From the NCBI RefSeq assembly GCF_022818495.1, contig NZ_CP089291.1, positions 558,001 through 622,000 of the forward strand: 64,000 nt of DNA, given 5' to 3'. Below, in pieces: positions 55,596 to 64,000 of this stretch; within the stretch, counting starts at the first letter, position 1, and every line of letters starts with the position of its first letter. The stretch is from Fodinisporobacter ferrooxydans (GTDB lineage Bacteria; Bacillota; Bacilli; Tumebacillales; MYW30-H2). The notes under the pieces are model-generated. The model did no database searches, was not told the origin of the DNA, and saw nothing but the letters and a program-made list of their open reading frames with translations. Position numbers and translations under genes: made by a program.

Positions 55596-55896
55596 TTTTG
55601 TTTACCTCATGAACCAAACGGTCGAACTCTTTCTCATCTTCACTGTACGAAGAAAGCCCTTGTGCAGACCTTTTAATTTTCGCATTTTTGATCTGTTTCA
55701 AAATCTCAACATTTTCAGAAATAGCTTTTGTCATACGTTTTCTTTGATCTTCAGCCAAGTTATCCGAATCGTACTCTTCCTCGTTCGGAATCGTTCTCCC
55801 GAACTCTTCCTTCATGAGACGAATCAAAACACTTTCTTCAATTATTTCTTTGTCCCCAACGTATTTATCAAGAATTTCTCGAGTAATGAATTTCAT
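55588..55896 (-). CDS. Probable antitoxin paired with the ParE/RelE-like gene
   Basis: A 102-residue acidic, helical protein (KFITREILDKYVGDKEIIEE at the start; AKIKRSAQGLSSYSEDEKEF near the end). It is not recognised as a standard antitoxin with an N-terminal DNA-binding domain. Position, acidity and overlap with the toxin-like gene suggest it neutralises that protein. The first 30 residues might form a small helix-turn-helix. Antitoxin role is inferred from context. Confidence 0.5.
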   Translation of the reverse strand: MKFITREILDKYVGDKEIIEESVLIRLMKEEFGRTIPNEEEYDSDNLAEDQRKRMTKAISENVEILKQIKNAKIKRSAQGLSSYSEDEKEFDRLVHEVNKNG

Positions 55897-55917
55897 ATTG
55901 TATCACCACCATCTTAA

Positions 55918-56718
55918 TTATAAACGATTTTTGAGGATAAGAAAATTTTCACCAACATAGAAGCGAACACTCCTCCCGCCCGCTTTGACATGACAAAAGA
56001 ATGCCCACCGCACCTGAGGAAATAGGGTCTTAGCCGTCCGGAGAAAGCACCCTGCCGCCCAAAACCCCACTTCCTCGACCCCGATACACGCTAACGCTTT
56101 GTATCTTGGCATGGATCGGCGGGATAAAAGAAAAACGTGAGCGGAAAATAAAAAACGACAGATAAAATTGATTAAAATCCAATGAATCCGTCAAAAAGGA
56201 TACCGAGGATGCCACCTAGCCAAATCAATGTTATGTGACTTCAACTCCGGTCAAAGAAGTACATCCTGATGCAAAAGCCCGGAGAATAAGAAAAATTGTC
56301 AAACCTTTTGGAAACGCGAATAAAGGTGCTGCTGGAGCATACCACCCCCGTAAACCACTAGATGGTAAAATCCCACTATAACTGACACAAACATGCCCAA
56401 TATAAAATGTAGGTAGGATACATCTGGAAGTTGGCTGATTCTCTCAGACCACGCAAATTGATTAAACAGGTCATGAGAACGCAAAAAACAGACAGCGGAA
56501 CCGAGTATGGAAGCTGCATAGATACAGCGGAAGTAATTGCCGCAATTCCTGAAGTGACCGAAACGCAACTGCCAAAGTATAGCCAACCAACTTAACTTAC
56601 ATTTCGGGCTAACTAAATCAATCTTAAGAACAGGTTGGATTAATCCAAACCTAGCCAAACATTCTTTTCTTACGCTTCCTTCTTCAGGTTTCAATAAAAG
56701 ATCGCATGATTAATCAAA
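55918..56718. other. Rearranged stretch with no firm gene
   Basis: A minus-strand frame (56299-56694, 131 codons) has two hydrophobic segments near its end (FILGMFVSVIVGFYHLVVYG) but an improbable first half and only a TTG start; a short plus-strand frame (VIAAIPEVTETQLPKYSQPT) also ends here. Neither is recognised. The stretch looks like gene debris. Confidence 0.35.
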
Positions 56719-56943
56719 CTATATTTCATGCGATAATAGGACGACAATAACGGTTGGAAATGTAGGAGAAGAATTTAACGGAATATCATACAAAATCACA
56801 ATGGGTCTTGCGAAATGAATATCCTGACCATCGGCATCAGGAATGGCGATCAAATTATCTTTGATAGTATTTATTTCACCTCGGTCAAAGGCCCTATTGT
56901 CAATCAGATCGCTTATAAATCTACTCGGTTTCACTGAAGGCAC
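56719..56943 (-). pseudogene. PemK/MazF-like toxin fragment
   Basis: A 74-codon frame with RGEINTIKDNLIAIPDADGQ, ARPIVILYDIPLNSS and PTFPTVIVVLLSH, resembling the N-terminal half of a PemK/MazF endoribonuclease (RGDI...RPVVVL...). The C-terminal half is missing and the start is unclear. It lies just left of the IS701 insertion, which may have cut its partner gene. Confidence 0.45.
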
Positions 56944-56989
56944 TTATTTACTCTCTCACGTATAGGCGACAATTCATCCATTTCTTTAA

Positions 56990-59190
56990 CACTACAACGT
57001 AGTCTATTTTGACCACTCAAGCGGTACTTTTATGACGCTTTTTTCTGTGTGAACGGTAGGCTTTGGCGTTTGATTTTTGGTAATACGCAACATCCCGCAC
57101 CGCTTTTCTGATGGCGGACGGGTCTTGTGTTAGCGCGGCTATGATTAGGATCAATGCTTGCCGCATTGTCAAGATGGAATGGCTGTCGCCGTTTTCGTTT
57201 TTTTTTGAAACTGTTTGCGTACTTCCAATACAAATAGATGCGCAACCATCACGAGCAACATGTGCCTATGCCAGCCTATGTAGGATCGCGTTTCGTAATG
57301 AGCCATTCCGAGAAAGCTTTTACACTCTTGGAAGCTTTGCTCGATTGGCCAACGTAAGGTTGCGGCATGGTGCAACTCGCGGACGTCGATGTCTTCTGGA
57401 GCATTGCAAACAGCGTATTTGATCCGTCCATCTTCATACTTGCGGATATAGAGCCAGAGCTCCTCACCATCCTTGCCATCTTGCAGTTCAATAACACGGC
57501 AATATTTGACCAACGTACGCACCGGTCCCTTGGAGCCTTCCATTAATACAATTTCTTCCCAGGGCAAAGATTCATCTTGTGCAAGGGAAGAGACCGGGAC
57601 GGCCGGAACAGAAGGAACCAGCTTGGTTGGCGGTTTCCCGCGACCTTTGCGTTCTGGCAGCGCCCAGTTCGGACGTTCCCGGAATACACGCTGATTGCTG
57701 TGGATATCCGCAAAGAACAAGACGGACTCAGGCAGGCCTTTCCGAAATTCGGCATCGCAGCCGAAAGCTCCATCGCAACCAATCCATTTGAACTGGAAAG
57801 CGTGATGTTTTACGGATTCCTGGATCATTTCAAGTGCAAGTTGCGGCTTGGTGCGAAACTCAGTTGTTTCCGGAATGCCGCATGATGACCAGTACGCCTT
57901 GCGCTCACCATCGAACCACGCCTCGGGCAGATACAGCCTGGCGTCCAGCAAACCGTAGCCGCCGATCCCGGAATAACCGATGAATACGCCAGCTTGGCAG
58001 TTTTCGACTTTCCCTTTGCTGCCGCAATATTGTCGCCAGACGCCTGCAGATTTGGTTCCTTTCTTGCCAAAATCGGAGCCGTCTATTGTAATCATACCGT
58101 TTGGATCGTTTGCGATAGTGCAGACCCTGCTCTGATAGGTTCGCTTCATTTGCTGGTCATCCCACGGGGCGTCTTTAAGAAAGAGCTGCAGCGTGCGAAC
58201 TGCCTTTTCATCTTCATACCGCAAGGCAATCGGTTCGATGCTTTTGCGATCCAGGTCGCTAAGCAGCCCTTTGATATAGGTTCCGCCGTTTTGCTGCTGA
58301 TCACTGCGAGAAAAGCAGGATGAATAGCGATTCAGGTACTCGGACAGAGCAGATCCCAAATCGGCGACAGATTGTTCATTTAATCCGGCCTCGGTAAACA
58401 AATCCGGACTCCAATCAGGCGTACTTAGCATCATATCCCATAACCTCACGCGCTCCAAATTGGGATTCGGTCGCAGAGGATATTGGGAAATCAGTTGCAG
58501 CAGTTTGCGATTTATCAGGTAAAAGAAAACCCCTTTGCGGTTGCCGTGATAAACAAAGGTTTTCCCCACCTTGCCAAAGCCGCGAGTTTCACCCAAGTAT
58601 CGCCAGTTGGCGGCTTTGTAGCAGGTGCCTTGATAGCGAGTAAAATCTACGAAGGTTTCCACGGCATAGGGTTGATCGCCATAAATCCTTGGCCAGTCAC
58701 ACTGAAGCAGGCGAAGAGATTGTGATAAGATATGAGAAGCCAGATTCTTAATGCGAATCCAAGGCAGAATGAGAAAACGGTTATTGTTGACGATATGATT
58801 GAGAAGATTAAGTCTTCCAGTTTCTCCCCAACCCAAATAACTGTCCCTTACGCCGATTTTTAAAGAAGCACGATGAAAGCTAATTGCGGCGATAGGCATG
58901 TCTTTAAACAGCACCAGATACTTGATTCTGGGACCGATCATTTTGTCATAGCCAAGATAATGCCATGTACGAACCATATGGTTCCAGACGCTTTCATCCT
59001 CGGTTCCGTTAACCAAGACGAATGAAAGAGGTTGAAAGTCTCTCAACTTCCCTACAATAGGCTGCTGGTTTGTCCAGTAATCGTACATGCTGCATCCGTC
59101 CTGTCTTTGATGTACCCAACGACCGAATCCCGCTTTCAGCATACACTAATTTCAGGAGTTTGTCTACCGTTTTTAGACTACGTTGTAGTG
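56990..59190 (-). mobile_element. Complete IS701-family insertion sequence
   Basis: A 2201-bp element with perfect 17-bp terminal inverted repeats (CACTACAACGTAGTCTA at 56990-57006 and its complement at 59174-59190). It is flanked on both sides by TTAA (56986-56989 and 59191-59194), a 4-bp target duplication. It encodes one transposase on the minus strand. Intact ends and frame suggest recent insertion. Confidence 0.9.
57169..59142 (-). CDS. IS701-family transposase with N-terminal DruA (DUF4338) domain
   Basis: A 657-residue protein with two parts. Residues about 40-250 form a DUF4338 domain (WNHMVRTWHYLGYDKMIGPR, KNLASHILSQSLRLLQCDW), the domain named DruA in Druantia defence systems. Residues about 340-640 form a DDE transposase of the IS701 type: Asp near 352 in MITIDGSDFGKKG, Asp near 456 in WIGCDGAFGCD, Glu near 602 in WPIEQSFQECKSFLG. 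A short linker joins them. The start may be at MYDYWTNQQ (about 59085). The frame fills the element, so it is the transposase of this IS. DUF4338 is probably a DNA-binding helper domain here. Confidence 0.85.
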   Translation of the reverse strand: MLKAGFGRWVHQRQDGCSMYDYWTNQQPIVGKLRDFQPLSFVLVNGTEDESVWNHMVRTWHYLGYDKMIGPRIKYLVLFKDMPIAAISFHRASLKIGVRDSYLGWGETGRLNLLNHIVNNNRFLILPWIRIKNLASHILSQSLRLLQCDWPRIYGDQPYAVETFVDFTRYQGTCYKAANWRYLGETRGFGKVGKTFVYHGNRKGVFFYLINRKLLQLISQYPLRPNPNLERVRLWDMMLSTPDWSPDLFTEAGLNEQSVADLGSALSEYLNRYSSCFSRSDQQQNGGTYIKGLLSDLDRKSIEPIALRYEDEKAVRTLQLFLKDAPWDDQQMKRTYQSRVCTIANDPNGMITIDGSDFGKKGTKSAGVWRQYCGSKGKVENCQAGVFIGYSGIGGYGLLDARLYLPEAWFDGERKAYWSSCGIPETTEFRTKPQLALEMIQESVKHHAFQFKWIGCDGAFGCDAEFRKGLPESVLFFADIHSNQRVFRERPNWALPERKGRGKPPTKLVPSVPAVPVSSLAQDESLPWEEIVLMEGSKGPVRTLVKYCRVIELQDGKDGEELWLYIRKYEDGRIKYAVCNAPEDIDVRELHHAATLRWPIEQSFQECKSFLGMAHYETRSYIGWHRHMLLVMVAHLFVLEVRKQFQKKTKTATAIPS

Positions 59191-59194
59191 TTAA

Positions 59195-59593
59195 TGATTG
59201 TTTTGTTATATTCTTCGACAGTTCCCCATTCACGCAAATCTAATTTTTCAAGATTTTCCTTAGTTCATCCAAGGTGAATTTGGGCTTCTTCGGTCTGTTG
59301 AGAATTCCCCTGTTCAACGACGTATCTCGCAAAATAGAGTTACCACCGAAAATTCGATTTTCTTTTTCTTGAATTGTTATCAATTGTGAAAATAGAAAAA
59401 GACAGATGGGAAATCGTTGATTTTCCTTTGCCAAATACAATTGAATAAGTTAATAAATTTTTGCCACTTTGATTCATCAATCTTTTGATCTCCTGTATGA
59501 ATACCTCGTGTTGATTGCAGCAAACTCAGTGTTTCAAATCTGTCTAAGCCGCTCCCTCGCTTCCAAGAAAGTGCGAATAGTTTCGTACTTTCT
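59195..59593. other. Region between IS701 and ssrA
   Basis: Across the IS, with the TTAA copy removed, the minus strand reads on as DLREWGTVEEYNKTIIKEMD and further to VNKCLQ, a small gene split by the insertion (ends near 56942). Further right, a perfect-looking 15-bp hairpin (59563-59577 with 59582-59596) overlaps the last two bases of the tmRNA acceptor strand. Otherwise no gene. Confidence 0.45.
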
Positions 59594-59977
59594 TGGAGGC
59601 GAGGGGAGTCGAACCCCTGTCCGAAGACCTTGCTACATACGCTTCTACGGGTGTAGTCATACTACTTGAGATTCGCCATCAGGCCGCGGCATGACACGCT
59701 GTCTTTCAGGCTAGCCCGCGCAAGTTTCATCGGTGGTCCACGAGCAGAGACCATCGACTATCCCACTAGAGTGACGTTACCAGCACCACATGGGCGATGA
59801 TGCTAATAACGGATTAGCTGATGTTAGGCAGCTAACGCAAGCCCCGCGTTACGGGATTTGAAAGAAACTACGTTGTTTTTAGCGTTTAATTTAAGTCCGC
59901 GTTTTTTACGTGGCCTCGCAGCCCCACGACCCGCCACCTATGCTCAAACAATCCCCGTCGAATCCAAAAACGCCCCC
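59594..59977 (-). ncRNA. ssrA: Transfer-messenger RNA (tmRNA)
   Basis: Rescues stalled ribosomes and tags the unfinished protein, together with SmpB. On the minus strand the 5' end GGGGGCG pairs with CGCCTCC at the 3' end (one G-U), with the T-loop GGTTCGACTCC nearby and the pseudoknot-rich middle. The tag frame runs from GCT near 59881 to TAA and encodes AKNNVVSFKSRNAGLALAA, ending in the usual ALAA degron. CCA is not encoded: the acceptor is followed by AAGAAAG after the discriminator A. It lies upstream of the accessory region and downstream of smpB, the common Firmicute layout. Confidence 0.93.
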
Positions 59978-60357
59978 ATGTATAAGAAAATTAGAACGCT
60001 AAGGTTGACATGATAAGTTGAGCAAAACTAAAGTTTAACTAATCCTTTGCAATGACAAATTGCCGCCTGAAAGCAACCTTCTTGCTGTTTTCTTGCTGTT
60101 TCGCGGCAACAAAAATACTATAACACATTTTGACGTGAATATGTGACGTAATCTGTTGGAAATTGTGTTAAAAAGCTGAATAATTAGATCAAACAAACCA
60201 ACTAAATCAATTCCATAAATCGCATGTTAATTCGTATGCGTTCAGAACTTGTTACTTTTCCGGATAAAGTGAATCTTGGATCAGGTGAAGCCTATAATCT
60301 TTCTGATTTTTAATCTACAGATTCTTAATCCGTTCCATTCACCCATTTTTTCGAAAA
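59978..60357. other. Spacer between ssrA and smpB
   Basis: About 380 bases, AT-rich. It should hold the ssrA promoter (a TATACAT lies just ahead of the 5' end on the minus strand) and the smpB terminator region. No further gene is seen. Confidence 0.4.
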
Positions 60358-60831
60358 TCACATTTTCTGCCGATCTCGAAATGCTCGTTCGATTTCACGT
60401 GCCGCATCCCGCTTTGCAATCGATTCACGTTTGTCGAAAAGTTTCTTCCCTTTTCCGATGCCAAGCAAAACTTTGCAGTATCCGTTTTTGGGATACAATT
60501 TTAGCGGAACCAAGGTATATCCTTTTTCTTTGGACAATCCGATCAATTTCGCAATTTCTTTGCGATGCATAAGCAGCTTGCGAGTCCGTAAAGGATCCCT
60601 ATTGTAACGATTTCCTTGTTCAAATGGGCTGATGTGCATGTTATGAAGAAATACTTCTCCATTTTGCACGCGTGCAAAGCTATCCTTTAGATTCGCTTTC
60701 CCATGACGAATGGACTTGATTTCCGTACCTGTCAAAACAATCCCGGCCTCATACGTTTCTTCGATAAAATAATCGTGTGTGGCTTTTTTGTTTTGTGCGT
60801 ATACGTGTTCACCATCATTCTTTTTCGCCAT
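60358..60831 (-). CDS. smpB: SsrA-binding protein SmpB
   Basis: A 157-residue OB-fold protein that binds tmRNA and brings it to the stalled ribosome. It starts [21 protein letters not shown] and contains [33 protein letters not shown] and [19 protein letters not shown], with the basic C-terminal tail (RDRQKM) that enters the mRNA channel. ATG 60831 follows AAGGAGAG; the longer frame to 60906 has no such site. It sits between rnr and ssrA, so the trans-translation genes and RNase R, which degrades the released mRNA, are together. Confidence 0.95.
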   Translation of the reverse strand: MAKKNDGEHVYAQNKKATHDYFIEETYEAGIVLTGTEIKSIRHGKANLKDSFARVQNGEVFLHNMHISPFEQGNRYNRDPLRTRKLLMHRKEIAKLIGLSKEKGYTLVPLKLYPKNGYCKVLLGIGKGKKLFDKRESIAKRDAAREIERAFRDRQKM

Positions 60832-61573
60832 GATGCACTCTCCTTGCTCTAACACTTGTACTGCCATCCATCTGATTTTAGGTTGTCTGCACTCTACATG
60901 TGCCATTCAACAAAACTTTAAACATACAGCCATACTGCTCAACACACAATACTACTTAAAACATTCAACACCGCTTTCATCCCAAACAGTTCATAAAATC
61001 AGATAATGTGTAACTATTAGTATATCATATATTCTATTCCCTCGGCAATATATCCCATTTTGTCAAACTTACGTTCACATATCCCTCAAGTACATGTTCA
61101 TGGTTTAAGTGCAGGTTTAAGTGCATGTTCAAGAAGTATTTTTTATCGATCATATTTCATCTTAAATGAATATGACACCAGAATAAACCACATCAAAAGA
61201 TAGCCCATCACGTTTCACGCGAGATACTATTTTTGGAATGATGTTCTTGCATTGATTCATAAGCTCTATCTTTATATGCTCGTCTGTTCATCATTTCGGT
61301 GATCGCCCCCTACTCAAAACATCTCATTGTTTATGCATCTTACCATTGAGACGACCACCAATTCATTGCAATCATGAAGTGCCTTGCTTCAAATCAAAAG
61401 CGAACTCACTTTTACAATTCACTTTTACAATTCACTTTTACAACTCACTTCTTGGCTTCCAATTCTATTCTTACCTTTTATTTCTTACCTTTTATTCCTC
61501 ACCAATTTCTTACGGCTTAGGACTTTTACAGATCCAGTCTGCATGAACACGCAACTACCTGCAACACACCGGC
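60832..61573. other. Repeat-bearing spacer between rnr and smpB
   Basis: A gene-free 740-base stretch. It contains three tandem copies of a 13-bp unit (CTCACTTTTACAA/TTCACTTTTACAA, 61405-61443), two of a 14-bp unit (TTCTTACCTTTTAT, 61468-61495) and a short GTTTAAGTGCA pair near 61103. No RNA or gene recognised. Confidence 0.6.
61405..61495. repeat. Tandem short repeats downstream of rnr
   Basis: Three copies of a 13-bp unit (61405-61417, 61418-61430, 61431-61443) and, after 24 bases, two copies of a 14-bp unit (61468-61481, 61482-61495). Both are pyrimidine-rich on the plus strand; copy number probably varies between strains. Confidence 0.7.
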
Positions 61574-64000
61574 TTACTTCTTGCGGTTCCGTTTCTTCGC
61601 CGCCATTTTGGCAACTTTCTTTAGCCCTGATTTGTGGCTTTTTCGCTTTCCGTGTTCACGGCTTGGCTGTTCCAAAGGATTTGGCACTGGGGCAAAATCA
61701 TCTCCAAACTCTTCATCCCAGTCTGCCAGGGATTTTTGCGTCAAATCGAATTCTTCCGCTGTTTCCACTTTGAATAAAGGCTCTTTTAGCGAACGTCGTT
61801 TTCCCTTTGCCTCTTTGAATGTCTTGCGGTTTGCATCTTCAATGGCAGGTTTTGCTGCTGATTTCCCATTGTCATCACGTTTCGGCCGCGCTTCTTCATT
61901 TCGCTTGCCAAATGGATCCAACATATAGTCATCTGCCGTGTGGCCAAGGCGATCGCTGGGTGCTGCCTGGGATTTTCCGTACTTCAGAAAATTTTCCTCG
62001 TCAGAGCGTCTTTTCCGTCGATTGGATGTTTGACTTGAACGCTCATTTGTTCGTTTCCCTTTTCCTCTGGTACGGCTATATCCCGGTTCCAGCATAGTGA
62101 CAACCGTCGATTTGTCATATTTCTTGTCCCGTTTTTTCTTGCCTTTGCGGGTTGGGTCCCATACCCGGTCGGCATTGCGATCGGAAGCGACTGCCCGAGT
62201 ATCTTCATAGCGCCGTTTCCGTCGAATCGATTTGGCATCTGTAATCAATTCGAAATCGATGGTGATCGTTTCCTTGCTTGCGCCGATGACGCGAATTCGA
62301 ACAGCGTCGCCAATCCGATAGATATTCCCTGTACGCTCACCGACAAGGGCATACTGCTTCTCATGGTAATTGTAATAATCGTCGTTCAAATAGCTGACAT
62401 GAACAAGCCCTTCAATGGAATTTTCCAATTCGACAAACATGCCGAATGCTGTGACACCGCTGATGATGCCGTCAAATTCTTCTCCGATTTTGTCCAGCAT
62501 AAATTCGACTTTCTTCAAATTATCCGTTTCCCGTTCCGCTTCCACTGCCAGCCGTTCCCGCTCGGAGGATTGTTTTGCGATATCCGCCATATGTTCGGAC
62601 AAATATTGATGGCGTTTTTCTCCCAAACGTCCGTGCAAGACCATTTCCCGGATAATTCGATGTATCACCAAATCCGGGTAGCGCCGAATCGGTGATGTAA
62701 AGTGTGTGTAATACTCGGCAGATAAACCGAAATGTCGAGCGGATTCAGCCGCATATTTGGCCTGCCGCAAAGATCGCAGCATAACAGTGCTGATAATTCG
62801 TTCTTCCGGCGTATCTTTTACCTTATCCAGTATTTCCTGCAAAGACCGCGGATGAATGCGATTGCCGATGCCTTTCAAATGGTAGCCAAAATTATGGATA
62901 AATTCATTGAAATTTATCATTTTTTCCATATCCGGATCTTCGTGAATCCGATACAGGAAGGGAACCTGCAGCCAATAAAAATGCTCCGCCACTGTCTCAT
63001 TGGCAGCCAACATAAACTCTTCAATGATTTGTTCTGCAATGGAACGTTCCCGCTTTTTGATCTCTACCGGCTTTCCTTCTTCATTCACGATGATTTTGGT
63101 CTCTTGAAAATCAAAATCGACAGCTCCGCGATTCATGCGCCGATTCCGCAATTTCATCGCCAGGTCTTGCATCATGCGAAAATCATCGACCAATTCTTCA
63201 TAGCGCTCGATCAGTTCCGAGTCTTGGTCGATGAGAATTTTTCGCACATTGGTATATGTCATTCGTTCATTTGTCTTAATTACACTTGGATAAATGTCAT
63301 GGCGAACCATGTCCAAATCCGGTGTAAATTCCATGTCACACGTAAGCGTCAATCGATCCACCTGGGGATTCAAGGAGCAAATCCCATTGGATAACCGATG
63401 TGGCAGCATCGGTATGACGCGGTCTACCAAATAGACGCTGCAGCCGCGGCGATACGCCTCTTTATCCAAAACGGAACCTTCCTGAACATAATATCCCACA
63501 TCTGCAATATGCACACCCAATAGATAATTGCCATTCGGCAAACGTTCCACCGAGACAGCGTCATCCAGATCTTTGGCATCTTCCCCGTCAATCGTCACCA
63601 TACGGCGATTCCGCAAATCCCGTCTGCCTCTGATCTCCTCTTCCGCAATCTCTGTCGGGATCTTTTCCGCTGCTGCCAATACTTCCGGCGGAAAGGCTTC
63701 CGGCAGCCCGTATTTTCGGATCACGGACAAAATATCCACACCCGGATCGTTGGGATTCCCGAGAATTTCTACAATTTGTCCCTGGGAATTCTTCACTCCA
63801 TTGGAGTATTTGGTGATATCGACAACGACTTTCTGTCCATCTTCGGCATCGTTCAAATCTTCCTCTGATATAAAAATATCATTGCCAAAGCGCCTGTCAT
63901 CCGGAGTTACGAATCCGTATTTCGGATATTTTGTCAATGTGCCGACAATTTGGGATGTTCCTCGTTCGATAATGCGGATAATTTCCCCTTCCAAACGCGG
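61574..64000 (-). CDS. rnr: Ribonuclease R (5' end outside the window)
   Basis: A 3'-5' exoribonuclease that degrades structured RNA and the mRNA released by trans-translation. The window holds about 808 codons. The order is cold-shock-like domain (LTKYPKYGFVTPDDRRFGND), RNB catalytic domain (VTIDGEDAKDLDDAVSV with the metal Asp residues, VHIADVGYYV, LPHRLSNGICSLNP), S1 domain (FDGIISGVTAFGMFVELEN, EGLVHVSYL), and a long Lys/Arg-rich tail ending KKRNRKK. The frame runs past 64000 in the upstream direction, so the N-terminal residues and the start codon are not seen. It precedes smpB and ssrA on the same strand. Confidence 0.93.
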   Translation of the reverse strand, partial: PRLEGEIIRIIERGTSQIVGTLTKYPKYGFVTPDDRRFGNDIFISEEDLNDAEDGQKVVVDITKYSNGVKNSQGQIVEILGNPNDPGVDILSVIRKYGLPEAFPPEVLAAAEKIPTEIAEEEIRGRRDLRNRRMVTIDGEDAKDLDDAVSVERLPNGNYLLGVHIADVGYYVQEGSVLDKEAYRRGCSVYLVDRVIPMLPHRLSNGICSLNPQVDRLTLTCDMEFTPDLDMVRHDIYPSVIKTNERMTYTNVRKILIDQDSELIERYEELVDDFRMMQDLAMKLRNRRMNRGAVDFDFQETKIIVNEEGKPVEIKKRERSIAEQIIEEFMLAANETVAEHFYWLQVPFLYRIHEDPDMEKMINFNEFIHNFGYHLKGIGNRIHPRSLQEILDKVKDTPEERIISTVMLRSLRQAKYAAESARHFGLSAEYYTHFTSPIRRYPDLVIHRIIREMVLHGRLGEKRHQYLSEHMADIAKQSSERERLAVEAERETDNLKKVEFMLDKIGEEFDGIISGVTAFGMFVELENSIEGLVHVSYLNDDYYNYHEKQYALVGERTGNIYRIGDAVRIRVIGASKETITIDFELITDAKSIRRKRRYEDTRAVASDRNADRVWDPTRKGKKKRDKKYDKSTVVTMLEPGYSRTRGKGKRTNERSSQTSNRRKRRSDEENFLKYGKSQAAPSDRLGHTADDYMLDPFGKRNEEARPKRDDNGKSAAKPAIEDANRKTFKEAKGKRRSLKEPLFKVETAEEFDLTQKSLADWDEEFGDDFAPVPNPLEQPSREHGKRKSHKSGLKKVAKMAAKKRNRKK

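Noticed and set aside
59469-59669. A plus-strand frame running into the tmRNA gene
   Set aside because: Its second half is the complement of the tmRNA 3' domain; no start context supports translation.
61405-61495. Tandem repeats considered as a CRISPR array
   Set aside because: Units are 13-14 bp and directly adjacent with no spacers, and no cas gene is present in the window.

Overview
The window reads as chromosome of a Gram-positive, spore-former-type Firmicute. The supporting signs are strong GGAGG-type ribosome binding sites, sigma-A promoters, a tmRNA/smpB/rnr block, MocR and Lrp regulators, and an OppA lipoprotein. The best guess is a Bacillales/Alicyclobacillaceae relative; the genus cannot be fixed from this sequence. 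Housekeeping genes sit at the two edges, and a long, heavily rearranged accessory region rich in defence genes fills the middle.

Left part (1-16.5 kb): the tail of a sigma-54-type activator, an aldo/keto reductase, and then a peptide-uptake and peptide-breakdown cluster on the minus strand. That cluster runs Lrp regulator, oppB, oppC, oppD, oppF, oppA, an S9 peptidase and an M20 peptidase, so it imports oligopeptides and hydrolyses them. Next come a patatin-like lipase, a ChbG/YdjC-type deacetylase, a small secreted protein without a standard start codon, a frameshifted DUF6155-like gene, a DUF1186/SEC-C protein, and a two-gene module of an 85-residue protein and a retropepsin-like protease. 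Relics are mixed in: the 3' end of a type III Wadjet jetD at 1.4 kb and the 3' end of a SWIM-type gene at 15.5 kb.

Mobile part (16.6-23.3 kb): a LysR fragment, a group II intron whose reverse transcriptase is split by a 3.0-kb large-serine-recombinase element, and a decayed IS4-family copy. An intact selO gene follows.

Defence core (24.9-45.0 kb): two complete Wadjet-type (SMC-like) anti-plasmid operons of different types on the same strand. The first is type II-like (DUF5716 JetA, DUF4194 JetB, SMC-like JetC, DUF2220 JetD). The second is type III-like (DUF2397, DUF2398, TIGR02680-like SMC, DUF2399). Between them lie exoA, a 5'-truncated SWIM-type gene and an IS110-family element with a structured tail that could encode a bridge RNA. 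In both systems JetABC should form an SMC-like loop-extruding ATPase and JetD should cut circular DNA.

Right part (45-59.6 kb): a YeiH exporter and a truncated universal stress protein; a second, decayed copy of the retropepsin module; an APC permease and DUF2000 gene divergent from a MocR regulator; a TOTE-type primase-helicase gene with one frameshift; relics of an AbiE system; an intact small toxin-antitoxin-like pair; a MazF-like relic; and a complete IS701-family element whose transposase carries an N-terminal DruA (DUF4338) domain. The region ends at the 3' end of ssrA, a common integration site, and normal chromosome resumes with ssrA, smpB and rnr (cut by the window end).
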